Shown here in pieces: positions 7,727-16,862 of a DNA stretch of 64,000 nt. The stretch is from assembly GCF_014646115.1 (NCBI RefSeq), contig NZ_BMMV01000003.1:1-64000 (forward strand). Direction: 5' to 3'. The translations under genes were made by a program, and so were the position numbers. Source of the stretch: Streptomyces camponoticapitis (GTDB lineage: Bacteria; Actinomycetota; Actinomycetes; Streptomycetales; Streptomycetaceae). The notes beneath the pieces are model-generated. The model saw nothing but the letters and a program-made list of their open reading frames with translations. It made no database searches and was not told the origin of the DNA. The number at the start of each line of letters is the position of its first letter. Within the stretch, counting starts at the first letter, position 1.

Positions 7727-9163
7727 GTGAAGACCGACGACCGCGGACACCCCACCGACGAGCATCCGCCCGCCCCCGAACATCTGGGCGAAGGACCCGG
7801 CGAGAGCACGGGCCGCCCCCACCGCCGGGATCTCCTCGCGGCCTCGGCCGGGGCCGCCCTCGTCACCGCCGCCGCGCTCGTCGGCACCGCGATCCAGCGC
7901 TCCGACGGCAGCCTCCGCGTCAACTGGCCGCCGCTGCTCGGCACCTGGGACCCCCGGGTCGGCCCCGGCACCCCCGCCGCGCTCGCCGTCGCCGTCCTGG
8001 TCGTCGCGTACGGCCCCGGCCTCGCCGCCCGGCTGCCGTGGCGCGCGCTCCTCGTCACCACCTTTGCCGCCGCGCTGGCCTGGACGTTCTCGCTCGCCCT
8101 CGTCGACGGCTGGCACTGGGGCGTCGCGCGCCGGCTCACCACCAAGAACGAGTACCTCACCGTCATCGACCGCTTCTCCGACATCGGGGCGACGCTGCGC
8201 GGCTTCTCCGACCACATCGTGATCGGTGAGCCCGGCAACTGGCCCGCCCATGTCGCCGGCCATCCGCCGGGCGCCACCCTCACCTTCGTCTGGCTCGACC
8301 GGATCGGCCTCGGCGGCGGATCGTGGGCCGGGGTCTGGTGCGTCGTGATCGGCGGCTCGGCCGTGGCCGCCGTACTCGTCACGCTCCGCGCCCTCACCGA
8401 CGAGCGGACGGCGCGCCGCGCGGCGCCGTTCCTGGCGCTGGCCCCGGCCGCCGTCTGGATGGGCACATCGGCGGACGGCTACTTCGCGGGCGTCGCCGCC
8501 TGGTCGCTCGCCCTGCTGACACTCGCCGCCACCCGTAAAGTGCGCCTTCCCGTGGCGGCCGCGCTGGGCGCCGGGCTGCTGTACGGGTTCACCTGCTACC
8601 TCTCCTACGGCCTGACACTGATGGCGCTCCCCGGCCTCGGGGTCCTCGTGCTGGCCCGCACCGCGCGCCCGCTGCCTCCCGTGCTGCTCGGCACTCTCGC
8701 GGTGCCGGTGGCGTTCACGCTCGCCGGGTTCAACTGGTGGGAGGCGTATCAGGAGTTGGTCGTGCGCTACTACCAGGGTGCCGGCGGCATGCGCCCGTAC
8801 ACGTACTGGATCTGGGCGAATCTCGCCGCGACGACCCTGGCGGTCGGCCTCGCCACGGCCGCCGGCCTCGGCCGGGTCCTGACGCTCGCGCCCCGCGCCG
8901 TACGGGAGATGCGCCCGGCACGCCCGCCCGCGGCGTCAACTCCCGCCCCGCGACTGGCCTTTCTCGTCCTGGCGGCACTGCTGGCGATCGCGGCGGCCGA
9001 TCTGTCCGGCATGAGCAAGGCGGAGACGGAACGGATCTGGCTGCCGTTCATGCTGTGGCTGATCCCCGCCACCGCCCTGCTTCCGGGGCGGCGGCGGGGC
9101 TGGCTGGCCGGGCAGGCGCTCGTCGCGCTGCTGGTCAACCATCTGGTGTTCACCGGCTGGTGA
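7727..9163 (+). CDS. Polytopic membrane protein, possibly a GT-C-like transferase
   Basis: A 478-residue protein with a hydrophilic N-terminus of about 35 residues and roughly eleven hydrophobic segments. The loop after the third segment (RFSDIGATLRGFSDHIVI and PAHVAGHPPGATL) holds conserved-looking polar residues of the kind found in GT-C fold glycosyltransferases, but a diagnostic motif is not certain. A GTG start at 7727 is used. It is transcribed divergently from the molybdopterin oxidoreductase with 113 bp between them. The function is not recognised beyond integral membrane protein. Confidence 0.8.
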   Translation: MKTDDRGHPTDEHPPAPEHLGEGPGESTGRPHRRDLLAASAGAALVTAAALVGTAIQRSDGSLRVNWPPLLGTWDPRVGPGTPAALAVAVLVVAYGPGLAARLPWRALLVTTFAAALAWTFSLALVDGWHWGVARRLTTKNEYLTVIDRFSDIGATLRGFSDHIVIGEPGNWPAHVAGHPPGATLTFVWLDRIGLGGGSWAGVWCVVIGGSAVAAVLVTLRALTDERTARRAAPFLALAPAAVWMGTSADGYFAGVAAWSLALLTLAATRKVRLPVAAALGAGLLYGFTCYLSYGLTLMALPGLGVLVLARTARPLPPVLLGTLAVPVAFTLAGFNWWEAYQELVVRYYQGAGGMRPYTYWIWANLAATTLAVGLATAAGLGRVLTLAPRAVREMRPARPPAASTPAPRLAFLVLAALLAIAAADLSGMSKAETERIWLPFMLWLIPATALLPGRRRGWLAGQALVALLVNHLVFTGW

Positions 9164-9177
9164 GGCCCGTCGGACGA

Positions 9178-9864
9178 CTACAGGACCGTTGTCGTCACCA
9201 CCGTCATCACGACGATCGCCGTCAGCGCGTCCTCCGCCGCCTTGACCGCCTGGCGCACCGCCGGCCCCGCCCACTGGCCGTGCGCGACCTTCTCCATATT
9301 CTTCTTGGCGGTCGCCAACTGCGGCTTGCTGTAGAGCAGTCCGTGCAGTTTCGCCCCGTGCAGCAGGGCGATCAGACTCGCCGTGCGCTCGTCCGGAGCC
9401 GCCCCGCGCATCACGATGTCGTCCAGCCGCTGCCGCAGCGCCGACTCCGCCGAGCCGTCGGCCTCCGGGTAGCGGCGTACGGGGAAGAGACCGAGCACCT
9501 TCTTCTTCTCCTCCCGGAGAAGGCCCTTGGCGACGAGACTCCTGGTCGTCCCGGCCACCGCACCTTTCCTCAGGTGCTCGATCCACTCCTTGGTCTTGCG
9601 CGGCTTGCGCCTCTCGTCACCGGAGATCTCGGCCAGCGCCGCGTCCAGGGTGGGATCCCCCAGGGGCGCCGCGTCATGGACGGTGACCTGGTCGTCGTGC
9701 ACCTCGACGCGGCCCGCCAGCGCCAGTTCGACCAGTGACGCCGCCGCGATGGCGTAGGAGACGTTCATCGATTCCTTCTCCGTCCCGGACTCGTCGTCCA
9801 GCGACAGGAGAAGCAGTTGTTCTCCGAGAGTGGTCTCGACCGGCGTGTTCTGGGCGAAGTTCAT
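9178..9864 (-). CDS. GPP34 (GOLPH3-like) family protein
   Basis: A 228-residue cytoplasmic protein of the GPP34 family, the bacterial relatives of Golgi phosphoprotein 3. Typical features are the start TLGEQLLLLSLDDESG, a basic central loop (RRKPRKTKEWIEHLRKG) and a second half with LLHGAKLHGLLYS. Eukaryotic members bind phosphatidylinositol-4-phosphate; the ligand in Streptomyces is unknown. The C-terminus is a hydrophobic, Val/Thr-rich tail (AIVVMTVVTTTVL) that could touch the membrane. Streptomyces genomes carry many paralogues and this one appears to be a single-gene unit. Confidence 0.88.
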   Translation of the reverse strand: MNFAQNTPVETTLGEQLLLLSLDDESGTEKESMNVSYAIAAASLVELALAGRVEVHDDQVTVHDAAPLGDPTLDAALAEISGDERRKPRKTKEWIEHLRKGAVAGTTRSLVAKGLLREEKKKVLGLFPVRRYPEADGSAESALRQRLDDIVMRGAAPDERTASLIALLHGAKLHGLLYSKPQLATAKKNMEKVAHGQWAGPAVRQAVKAAEDALTAIVVMTVVTTTVL

Positions 9865-10045
9865 GGCGCTCGTCTCTCCTCGAACCGTGGGGTGATCGCT
9901 CGTCTTCCCCCCAGGGACGCACGGGGAACGTGAACGGCTCCCGGGCCCTCGATCGGTCCGGTTTTCCGGTCGTTGATCGGACCGGTACACCGTGCCGATC
10001 GATGCCTAACGTTGAGGCACGAACACCAGCACGAGGAGTTTCGAC

Positions 10046-11032
10046 ATGCGACGACGTCGTATCGGCGGGCCGACCGGCCCCCTGGCCAGCGAACTGTGCC
10101 TGGGCGCCCTGCCCTTCGGCAGCAGTGTGGACGAGAAGACGTCCTTCGCGATCCTCGACCGGTTCGCCGAGGCCGGCGGCAATCTGATCGACACCTCCAA
10201 CAACTACGTCTTCTGGGTTCCCGGCGCGACCGGCGACGAGAGCGAGACCACCGTCGGCCGCTGGCTGGCGAGCCGGGGCGTCCGGGACGAGGTGCTGATC
10301 TCGACCAAGGCCGGGGCCCGCCCCACCGTCCCCGGCACCGGTCTGGAGACGGCCGAGGGGCTGTCGGCCGGTGCGATGGGCAAGGCGGTCACCGGCAGCC
10401 TGCGGCGGCTTGGCACCGACCGGATCGACCTGTACTGGACCCACATCGAGGACCGTTCCGTCCCACTGGAGGAGACGCTCAGCACGCTCGACGGTCTGGT
10501 GACGAGCGGCCGGGTGGGCCTCATCGGCGCGTCCAACCACACCGCGTGGCGCACCGCGCAGGCGCGGAACGTCTCGCGCGCCAACGGCTGGGCGGCGTAC
10601 ACCTGCGTACAGCAGCGCCAGTCCTACCTCCAGCCGCGCTTCGACACCGTCCTCCCGGAGTCGGGGCACGTGCATGTGACCCCGGAGCTGCTGGACTACG
10701 TACGCAGCGAGCCCGAGCTGACGCTCATGGCCTACTCGGCGCTGATCTCGGGCGCGTACACCCGCGCGGACAAGCCGCTGCCCGCCGCGTACGACCACCC
10801 AGGCACCGCCGCGCGTCTCGCCGTGCTGGGCGAGGTCTCCGACGAACTGGGCGTGAGCCCCAACCAGGTGGTTCTCTCCTGGCTGATGGGGGCGGATCCG
10901 GCGGCGCTGCCGATCGTGGGGGTCAGCTCGGTGGAGCAACTGGACGAGGTGCTGGGCGCGTTGGAGGTACGGCTGCCGGCGGAGGTGCGGGCACGGATGG
11001 ACGCGGCGGGAGTACCGGCGGACCGGGACTGA
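10046..11032 (+). CDS. Aldo/keto reductase
   Basis: A 328-residue NADPH-dependent AKR with a TIM-barrel fold. The catalytic Asp and Tyr lie in LIDTSNNYVFW, the Lys in VLISTKAG and the His in LYWTHIED. The family reduces carbonyls of aldehydes, ketones or pyridoxal. The gene faces a MocR-type regulator across a 73-bp gap, and some MocR proteins control PLP-metabolism or AKR genes, so a regulatory link is possible but unproven. The stop codon lies within the first copy of a 19-bp direct repeat (11017-11035 and 11054-11072). Confidence 0.9.
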   Translation: MRRRRIGGPTGPLASELCLGALPFGSSVDEKTSFAILDRFAEAGGNLIDTSNNYVFWVPGATGDESETTVGRWLASRGVRDEVLISTKAGARPTVPGTGLETAEGLSAGAMGKAVTGSLRRLGTDRIDLYWTHIEDRSVPLEETLSTLDGLVTSGRVGLIGASNHTAWRTAQARNVSRANGWAAYTCVQQRQSYLQPRFDTVLPESGHVHVTPELLDYVRSEPELTLMAYSALISGAYTRADKPLPAAYDHPGTAARLAVLGEVSDELGVSPNQVVLSWLMGADPAALPIVGVSSVEQLDEVLGALEVRLPAEVRARMDAAGVPADRD

Positions 11033-11083
11033 TCGGTGGACCCGGTGCTCGTCGGCGGACCGGGACTGATCGCCGCACCGGGG

Positions 11084-11117
11084 CCGGTCGGCGCGGTAGC
11101 GCCGATCAGCCGACCGG
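11084..11117. terminator. Hairpin between convergent genes, possible bidirectional terminator
   Basis: CCGGTCGGC at 11084-11092 pairs with GCCGACCGG at 11109-11117. A second nested stem (GGCGC/GCGCC) lies in the loop. It sits exactly where the aldo/keto reductase and MocR genes converge and spans the MocR stop codon. No T-run follows on either strand. Confidence 0.5.
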
Positions 11118-12536
11118 GCCACCCGCCTCGCGGATCGCGTCCGCGAGCCGCCGTACGACCTCCGGTACGGCCGGGTCGGCGAGGTTGCCGTACCCGATCA
11201 CGAGGGCGCAGCCCCGGCCCCCCGCCCCTCCCGCCGTGTACTCGGCCAGATCCACCAGCCGCACATCGCGCCGGGCGGCGGCACGGACCACGTACCCGGC
11301 CGCGCACCCCGTGAGGTGGAGCAGCAGATGGAACCCGGCCGCCGCCCCCGACACCCGGTGGTGGGGCAGGCGTTCGGCGATCTCCGTGAGGAGGGTGTCG
11401 CGGCGCCGCCGGTAGCGGAGTCTGGACGCGCGCAGATGCCTGTCGTACGACCCCGACTCCAGGAACCTGGAGAACGCGGCCTGGTCGATCACCGGCGGCG
11501 GCGACCCGACGGCCTCGGCCGCGTACAGCCCGTCCAGCATGTCCGGCGGCACGACCGCCCAGCCGATCCGCATGGCGGGCGACAGCGTCTTGCTGAGGGA
11601 GCCCATCAGGGCGACCCGTTCCGGGGCCATGCCCTGGAGGGTGCCGACGGGGTGGCGGTCGTAGCGGAACTCCGCGTCGTAGTCGTCCTCCATGATCAGC
11701 CCGTCCGACTCCCGTGCCCAGGCGATGAGTTCGGCCCGGCGGGGCGGGGTCAGGACGACACCGGTGGGGAACTGGTGCGCGGGAGCCACGATCACCGCCC
11801 GTACGCCCGGCTCGCGTCGCAGCAGGTCGACGCGGAGGCCCTCGTCGTCCACGGGGACGGCGACGGCCGTGAGCCCCGCCGCCGTGACTGCGGTCCGCAC
11901 ACGCGACCAGCCGGGGTCCTCCAGGGCCACATGGGTGTGCCCGGCGGCGCGCAGGACGCGGCTCAGCCGGAGCACGCCGTCCAGCGTCCCGCCGCAGACT
12001 ACGAGCTGCCCGGCGTCGAGCGCGGCGCCCCGGCCGCGTACGAGATGGGCGGCGATGCGCTGCCGCAGCCCGTGATGGCCCGCGGGGTCGGGATAGCCGA
12101 ACTCGGCCGGGGTGAGCGTGCCGGTCGCCTCCCGTACGGCGTCGGCCCACCGTCTACGGGGGAACTCCCGCAGGTCGGGCATCCCGGGCGCCAGGTCGAA
12201 CTCCGGCTTCCAGGGCGTCTGTTGGTCCCGCCGCCCGGCCGAGGGCACGGGCGCCCGCCCACCGGCCGCCGTAGCCACCCGGGTCGCCGATCCGCTCCGC
12301 GCCTCCAGGTACCCCTCGGCGCCGAGCTGCGCGTACGCCTCGGTCACCACCCAGCGGGAGCAGCCGAGGTCGGCGGCGAGCGCCCGGCTGGGCGGCAGGG
12401 CACTGCCGGGAGCGATACGGCCGTCGACGACGGCCGCCCGCAGGGCCCGGACGAGCCGCAGGTGCAGCGGGCCCGCGGCCCGTTCGCCCAGGTCGAGGAG
12501 GGTGCCCCAGGCGGGGTCGGTGCGTCGGTGCGCCAT
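11106..12536 (-). CDS. MocR/PdxR-type regulator (GntR wHTH plus aminotransferase fold)
   Basis: A 476-residue transcriptional regulator. Residues about 20-85 form a GntR winged helix (SALPPSRALAADLGCSR). Residues about 115-470 form a fold-type-I aminotransferase domain that binds PLP as effector, with the internal-aldimine lysine in MGSLSKTLSPAMRIGW and EDDYDAEFRYD upstream. Members such as PdxR sense pyridoxal phosphate, while others control unrelated aminotransferase or amine genes. The start ATG at 12536 gives MAHRRTDPAWG. A longer in-frame reading to 12731 runs through non-coding-like DNA and is rejected. The nearest candidate target is the convergent aldo/keto reductase. Confidence 0.9.
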   Translation of the reverse strand: MAHRRTDPAWGTLLDLGERAAGPLHLRLVRALRAAVVDGRIAPGSALPPSRALAADLGCSRWVVTEAYAQLGAEGYLEARSGSATRVATAAGGRAPVPSAGRRDQQTPWKPEFDLAPGMPDLREFPRRRWADAVREATGTLTPAEFGYPDPAGHHGLRQRIAAHLVRGRGAALDAGQLVVCGGTLDGVLRLSRVLRAAGHTHVALEDPGWSRVRTAVTAAGLTAVAVPVDDEGLRVDLLRREPGVRAVIVAPAHQFPTGVVLTPPRRAELIAWARESDGLIMEDDYDAEFRYDRHPVGTLQGMAPERVALMGSLSKTLSPAMRIGWAVVPPDMLDGLYAAEAVGSPPPVIDQAAFSRFLESGSYDRHLRASRLRYRRRRDTLLTEIAERLPHHRVSGAAAGFHLLLHLTGCAAGYVVRAAARRDVRLVDLAEYTAGGAGGRGCALVIGYGNLADPAVPEVVRRLADAIREAGGPVG

Positions 12537-12736
12537 GCGCCGATGGTACGTACGCACGCGCCCCGCGCGACCTTCACTCCTTGTGCCCGTGCCTCCTCTC
12601 CTGCGACTCTTCGCCGGCGTCGCGTCGGCAACGCGCCATCGTGGCGGATGCCCGGCGGCGGGCGGAAGACATGACATGTGCGGGCCCTGTGACTGGACCG
12701 TGATGTCCGGAACTTGTTGGCCCGGCACCACGAAGG

Positions 12737-12755
12737 TTAGGTTCGCCTTAGTTAC
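12737..12755 (+). promoter_or_regulatory. Iron-box-like site upstream of the siderophore-binding protein
   Basis: TTAGGTTCGCCTTAGTTAC lies 42 bp before the start of the binding-protein gene. The core TTAGG-N4-CCTTA dyad resembles DmdR/DtxR iron boxes but is weaker than the box at 18779. Repression by the iron-loaded regulator is inferred. Confidence 0.6.
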
Positions 12756-12797
12756 GCTCGGGCCGACTCCGGGCGGCCGTCAGGAGGCTTCCCCACC

Positions 12798-13769
12798 GTG
12801 TCGACACACCTCACTCGCCGTATCACCGTGGCCGCGGCGGTCACCGCGTTCGCCGTCTCGCTCTCCGCGTGCGGCGGCGACGGCGACGAGCCGTCGGACA
12901 AGGCCGGGTCGGGGACGACGCACGCCGTACAGACCGCGATGGGCGAGGTGAAGGTCAAGAACGACCCCGAGCGCGTCGTCGTGCTCGACACGGACGCGCT
13001 CGACTCCGCGGTCACGCTCGGGATCACCCCGGTCGGCGCCACGACGGCCGTCGCGGACGCGCCGTTCTCCACGTACCTCCCCGAGGACAGGCTCAAGGGC
13101 GTCAAGCCCGTCGGCCTGATCGCCGAGCCGAACCTCGAAGCCATCGCCGCCCTCAAGCCCGACCTGATCCTGAGCAGCAAGGTCCGCGACGAGAAGAACT
13201 ACAAGTCCCTCACCGAGATCGCCCCGACCGTCTTCTCCGAGACCACGGGCCCCAACTGGCGCGCCAACTTCGAGCTGCACGCCGACGCGCTGGGCAGGAC
13301 CGCGGAGGCGAAGAACGTCGCCGCCGACTACGACACCCGCGTGAAGACCCTGACCACCGCGCTCGGCGGCCCGGCGGAGGCGAAGAAGACCGAATTCGGC
13401 TTCGTCCGCTTCGTGGAGGGCGCCGACACGCGCCTCTACCTCAACGACACGTTCGTCGGCTCGATCTTCGCCGACCTGGGCGTGGGCCGCCCGGCCAACC
13501 AGGACAAGGACGGCTTCTCCCTCGACGTCAGCCCGGAGAAGATGGACGAGGCCGAAGCGGACGTCATCTTCTACTCCACCTACGGCGACGCGACGAAGGC
13601 CAAGGAGACCGAGATCCTCGGCGGCCCGCTGTGGAAGAACCTGACCGCGGTGAAGAAGAAGACATCGTTCAAGGTCGACGACAACCTGTGGATGCTGGGC
13701 ATCGGTTACACGGGCGCGGGCCAGGTGCTGGACGAGATCGAGAAGAACTACGGCGGCGCCGCGAGCTGA
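12798..13769 (+). CDS. Iron-siderophore ABC transporter substrate-binding lipoprotein
   Basis: A 323-residue lipoprotein with signal peptide and lipobox LSAC (lipidated Cys25), followed by a periplasmic-binding fold of the FecB/FhuD class: a start of the type NDPERVVVLDTDALD, then KPDLILSS and DVIFYST. It would capture a ferric siderophore at the outer face of the membrane. No permease or ATPase gene is adjacent, as is common for Streptomyces hydroxamate-binding proteins such as DesE, so it must share a transporter encoded elsewhere. AGGAGG lies 10 bp before the GTG start. It converges on the N-hydroxylase gene with 43 bp between. Confidence 0.9.
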   Translation: MSTHLTRRITVAAAVTAFAVSLSACGGDGDEPSDKAGSGTTHAVQTAMGEVKVKNDPERVVVLDTDALDSAVTLGITPVGATTAVADAPFSTYLPEDRLKGVKPVGLIAEPNLEAIAALKPDLILSSKVRDEKNYKSLTEIAPTVFSETTGPNWRANFELHADALGRTAEAKNVAADYDTRVKTLTTALGGPAEAKKTEFGFVRFVEGADTRLYLNDTFVGSIFADLGVGRPANQDKDGFSLDVSPEKMDEAEADVIFYSTYGDATKAKETEILGGPLWKNLTAVKKKTSFKVDDNLWMLGIGYTGAGQVLDEIEKNYGGAAS

Positions 13770-13812
13770 CGAAGGACCTCACGGACACCGGGCACCGGAC
13801 ACGCGGCGGGCG

Positions 13813-15222
13813 TCACGGGCGCGCGGCCGCCGTGATGCCGCCCGGCAGGTCCGTGTCTCCCGCGCCGGTGGCCGGGGTGGAGCGGAGGTCCGGCGCGCCG
13901 AAGGTCGTCCACGCCGCGCGTTCCGGGACTCGCAGGACCGTCCGGCCCGCCACCGCGTTGAGGATTGTCGCCGCGCGCCAGGCGCCCAGTGTCAGGTCGG
14001 GCGCGCCTACGCCGTGGGTGTGCAGTTCCGCGTTCTGGACGTACAGCCGGCCCGATACGCGCGGGTCAAGCGCGACGCGGTAGTCCCCGTCTATCCGGTA
14101 GCGGCCCTTGTCGTCCCAGTCCACCAGGGCGCCCACGCCGTCCAGGAAGGCGGGCCTGGAGGCCGCGTAGCCGGTGGCGGAGACGATCGCGGACGTACGG
14201 ATCTCGAAGAGCGCGTCCTGCTGCGTGTGACGGCACGTCAGTACGTATTCGTCACCGGCCGCCTCGACGGCGACGACGGCAACTCCCGGGTGCAGCGCGG
14301 CCCTTGGCGCGGCCCCGCCGATCGTCCGCTCGTACAGCTCGTCGTGCAGCTCGCCCAGCGTCTCCTCGCTGACGCCCTTGTAGAGCTGCCACTGCTCACC
14401 GACGAGCTGTTCCCGGCGGGCCTCGGGGAGGGCGCGGAAGTAGCGGATGTAGTCGGGCGTGAAGTGTTCGAGGCCGATCTTCGAGTACTCCATGGGCGCG
14501 AACGCGCTCGTGCGGGCGAGCCAGCGGACGTACGGGCCGCCCGCCCCGTCACCGTCCTGGTGACGCAGCAGATCCAGCGCGACCTCCGCGCCCGACTGGC
14601 CGGCGCCGATCACGGTCACGTCGTCGCGGGCGGCGAGCCGGGCGCGGTGGGTGCGGTAGTCGGCGCTGTGCAGGACACGGCCCGTGTGCGCGCCCTGCGC
14701 GAGCAGCGGGCGCAGCGGCTCGGGCACGACCGGGTTCGTCCCGACACCGAGCACGACCTGATGGGCGAGCACCCGCGTGGGGGCTCCGTCGGCCGCGCGG
14801 TGGGTGACGACGAACACCTCCCGCTGCTCGTCCCAGCCCAACTCCTCCACGTGCGCGTCGAATCGGCAGGACGCCAAGCCCTCGGAGACCCAGCGGCAGT
14901 AGGCGTCGTACTCGCGGCGCGGTATGTGGAAGCGCTCCGAGAAGAAGAAGGGGAACATCCGGTCGTGGTGGCGGAGATAGTTGAGGTACGACCACGGGCT
15001 CGTCGGGTCGACCATCGTCACCAGGTCGGCCAGGAACGGGACTTGGAGGGTGGTGCCCTCCATCAGCAGGCCGGGGTGCCAGGAGAACGCGGGCTTCGCG
15101 TCGAGGAACAGCGTGCGCAGCTCGGGCGCGCCGTCCGCCAGCGCGGCGAGCGAGAGGTTGAACGGGCCGATCCCGACACCGACCAGGTCGTACACATGCG
15201 TGTTGGGCTCGTACTCGGTCAC
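13813..15222 (-). CDS. L-lysine/diamine N-hydroxylase (siderophore N-monooxygenase)
   Basis: A 469-residue FAD- and NADPH-dependent N-hydroxylating monooxygenase of the IucD/AlcA/RhbE family. The FAD motif GVGIGPFNLSLA is at residues 15-26, the NADPH motif VIGAGQSGAEVAL is mid-protein, and an ATGYA motif lies near the C-terminal third. It hydroxylates the terminal amine of lysine, cadaverine or diaminopropane to give the hydroxamate precursor. Its neighbours suggest 1,3-diaminopropane as substrate. I prefer the GTG at 15222, preceded by GGAGG at proper spacing. A GTG at 15318 overlaps the decarboxylase stop but would add 32 low-complexity residues. It is the last gene of the operon. Confidence 0.9.
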   Translation of the reverse strand: MTEYEPNTHVYDLVGVGIGPFNLSLAALADGAPELRTLFLDAKPAFSWHPGLLMEGTTLQVPFLADLVTMVDPTSPWSYLNYLRHHDRMFPFFFSERFHIPRREYDAYCRWVSEGLASCRFDAHVEELGWDEQREVFVVTHRAADGAPTRVLAHQVVLGVGTNPVVPEPLRPLLAQGAHTGRVLHSADYRTHRARLAARDDVTVIGAGQSGAEVALDLLRHQDGDGAGGPYVRWLARTSAFAPMEYSKIGLEHFTPDYIRYFRALPEARREQLVGEQWQLYKGVSEETLGELHDELYERTIGGAAPRAALHPGVAVVAVEAAGDEYVLTCRHTQQDALFEIRTSAIVSATGYAASRPAFLDGVGALVDWDDKGRYRIDGDYRVALDPRVSGRLYVQNAELHTHGVGAPDLTLGAWRAATILNAVAGRTVLRVPERAAWTTFGAPDLRSTPATGAGDTDLPGGITAAARP

Positions 15223-15314
15223 CGCTTGGCCTCCGCGAAGGGATTGGTCAGGTCGACGTGGACGGGCCGGGGCCGGTAACCGGGAGCCCGGGCGGGGGCC
15301 CGGTACCGCCGCGC

Positions 15315-16862
15315 TCACAGCTTCTCCTCCGTCTCACCCGCCGCCACCACCGCACGCAACAGCCGCTCCACCTCCGCCACCGTCGTATGCGGGTTCAGCA
15401 GCGTCAGCTTCAGCCGGACGCGCCCCGGTCCGTCCCCCGGCAGCTCGGTGCGCCCCACCACCGCGCCCCCCTCGCGCAGCAACCGCCGCCGCAGCGAGGC
15501 GTTCACCCGGTCCGTACGGGCTCCGTCGGCCGGCCCCTCGGGGACGTACCGGAACAGGAACGCCGTCAGCACCGGGTCCCCCTCCCCGTGCAGCTCCAGC
15601 CTCGGGTGCGCGGACACCGCCCGTGCCCCCGCCACCGCCAGCTCGTGGCACGCGTCGACCAGCCGCCCCAGGCCCTCCCGGCCGAGCGTCCGCAGCGTCA
15701 CCGCGATCTTGAAGGCGTCCGAGCGCCGCGTCGTGCGCAGGGAGAGACCCAGCAGGCTCGGGTAGCCCGCCTCCTCGTCGTCCGCCGGGTTCAGATATAC
15801 CGCGCGCCGGGCGAGCGAGGCGTACGTCTCCGACTTCCGCACCAGGAAGACGCCGGCGGCGGTGGGCTGCCAGCCCAGTTTGTGCCAGTCCAGGGAGACG
15901 GAGTCGGCCAGTTCGACGCCGTCCAGCAGGGGTGCCAGGCGGTCGGACAGCAGCGCGCCGCCGCCGTACGCGGCGTCCACGTGCAGCCACGCCCCGTACT
16001 CCGCCGCCAGCTCCGCGCACTCCCGCAGCGGGTCGATCGCCCCGGTGTCGGTCGTGCCGGCGGTCGCGACGATCGCGACCGGCAGCTGTCCGCGCTCGAC
16101 GCACGCCTCCAGCGTCGCCGCCAACGCTCCCGCCCTCATGCGGAGTTGGGAGTCCACCGGCACCGGGATCACCGCGTCCTCACCGAGTCCGAGCAGGGCC
16201 GCGGCCCGCTGCACCGAGAAGTGCGCGGCGGCCGACGCCAGAATCCTCGGCCGCGCCCCCACGCCGGCGCCCAGGCCCGCCCTCGGCACCCCGGTCAGCT
16301 CGATCTGGCGGCCGGTCGCGGCGCCCAGCACCCGGTCCCTGGCCAGCATCAGGCCCATCAGGTTGGACTCGGTGCCACCCGAGGTCAGTACGCCGGCCGC
16401 CTCGGTGGGGTCGTACCCGAGCATGCCCGCCAGCTCCTCAAGGAGCAGTGTTTCCAGGGCTGTCGCGGCAGGCGCCTGGTCCCACGAGTCCTGGGAGGGG
16501 TTCAGCGCGGAAACCGCCAGGTCGGCGGCGACGGCGACGGCCAGCGGCGGGCAGTGCAGATGCGCCGCGCACGCGGGGTCGGCCGGGTCCGCGCTGCCGT
16601 GCGCGAGGAGTTCGGTGAGCCGGCCGAGCGCGGCGGGGCCGCGTGCGGTCCGCAGCGCCTCGGCGACGCCCGCCGTGATCTCGTCGGGCGCCCCGGGCGG
16701 GACGGGCCCGCCGCGCCGGGCCGCGCCCTCGGCGAGCGCGCCCAGCACCTCTCGTACCAGGGGCTCCAGAGCCGCCGCGCCGGCAGGGCCGCCCGACAGG
16801 GCCGTACCGATCGCCGGTCGCAGGGCTTCGTCGACGGCGGCGCCCAGCGCGTCCGTCCTCAC
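15315..16862 (-). CDS. PLP-dependent L-2,4-diaminobutyrate decarboxylase-like enzyme
   Basis: A 515-residue group II decarboxylase. The PLP lysine is Lys328 in SLDWHKLGWQ, with His214 (HFSVQ) stacking on PLP and Asp296 (HVDAAYG). The pairing with a diaminobutyrate aminotransferase mirrors RhbA/RhbB of rhizobactin-type siderophore pathways, giving 1,3-diaminopropane, rather than DesA, which decarboxylates lysine. The start GTG overlaps the aminotransferase stop by 4 bp (GTGA). After its TGA the same frame continues for 31 sense codons to another TGA that overlaps the next gene's GTG start, suggesting a shortened C-terminus (see findings). Confidence 0.88.
   Translation of the reverse strand: MRTDALGAAVDEALRPAIGTALSGGPAGAAALEPLVREVLGALAEGAARRGGPVPPGAPDEITAGVAEALRTARGPAALGRLTELLAHGSADPADPACAAHLHCPPLAVAVAADLAVSALNPSQDSWDQAPAATALETLLLEELAGMLGYDPTEAAGVLTSGGTESNLMGLMLARDRVLGAATGRQIELTGVPRAGLGAGVGARPRILASAAAHFSVQRAAALLGLGEDAVIPVPVDSQLRMRAGALAATLEACVERGQLPVAIVATAGTTDTGAIDPLRECAELAAEYGAWLHVDAAYGGGALLSDRLAPLLDGVELADSVSLDWHKLGWQPTAAGVFLVRKSETYASLARRAVYLNPADDEEAGYPSLLGLSLRTTRRSDAFKIAVTLRTLGREGLGRLVDACHELAVAGARAVSAHPRLELHGEGDPVLTAFLFRYVPEGPADGARTDRVNASLRRRLLREGGAVVGRTELPGDGPGRVRLKLTLLNPHTTVAEVERLLRAVVAAGETEEKL

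Noticed and set aside
12798..13769. Assignment of the binding protein specifically as DesE
   Set aside because: The desferrioxamine desABCD genes are not adjacent and the neighbouring enzymes point to diaminopropane rather than cadaverine, so only the general family is claimed.
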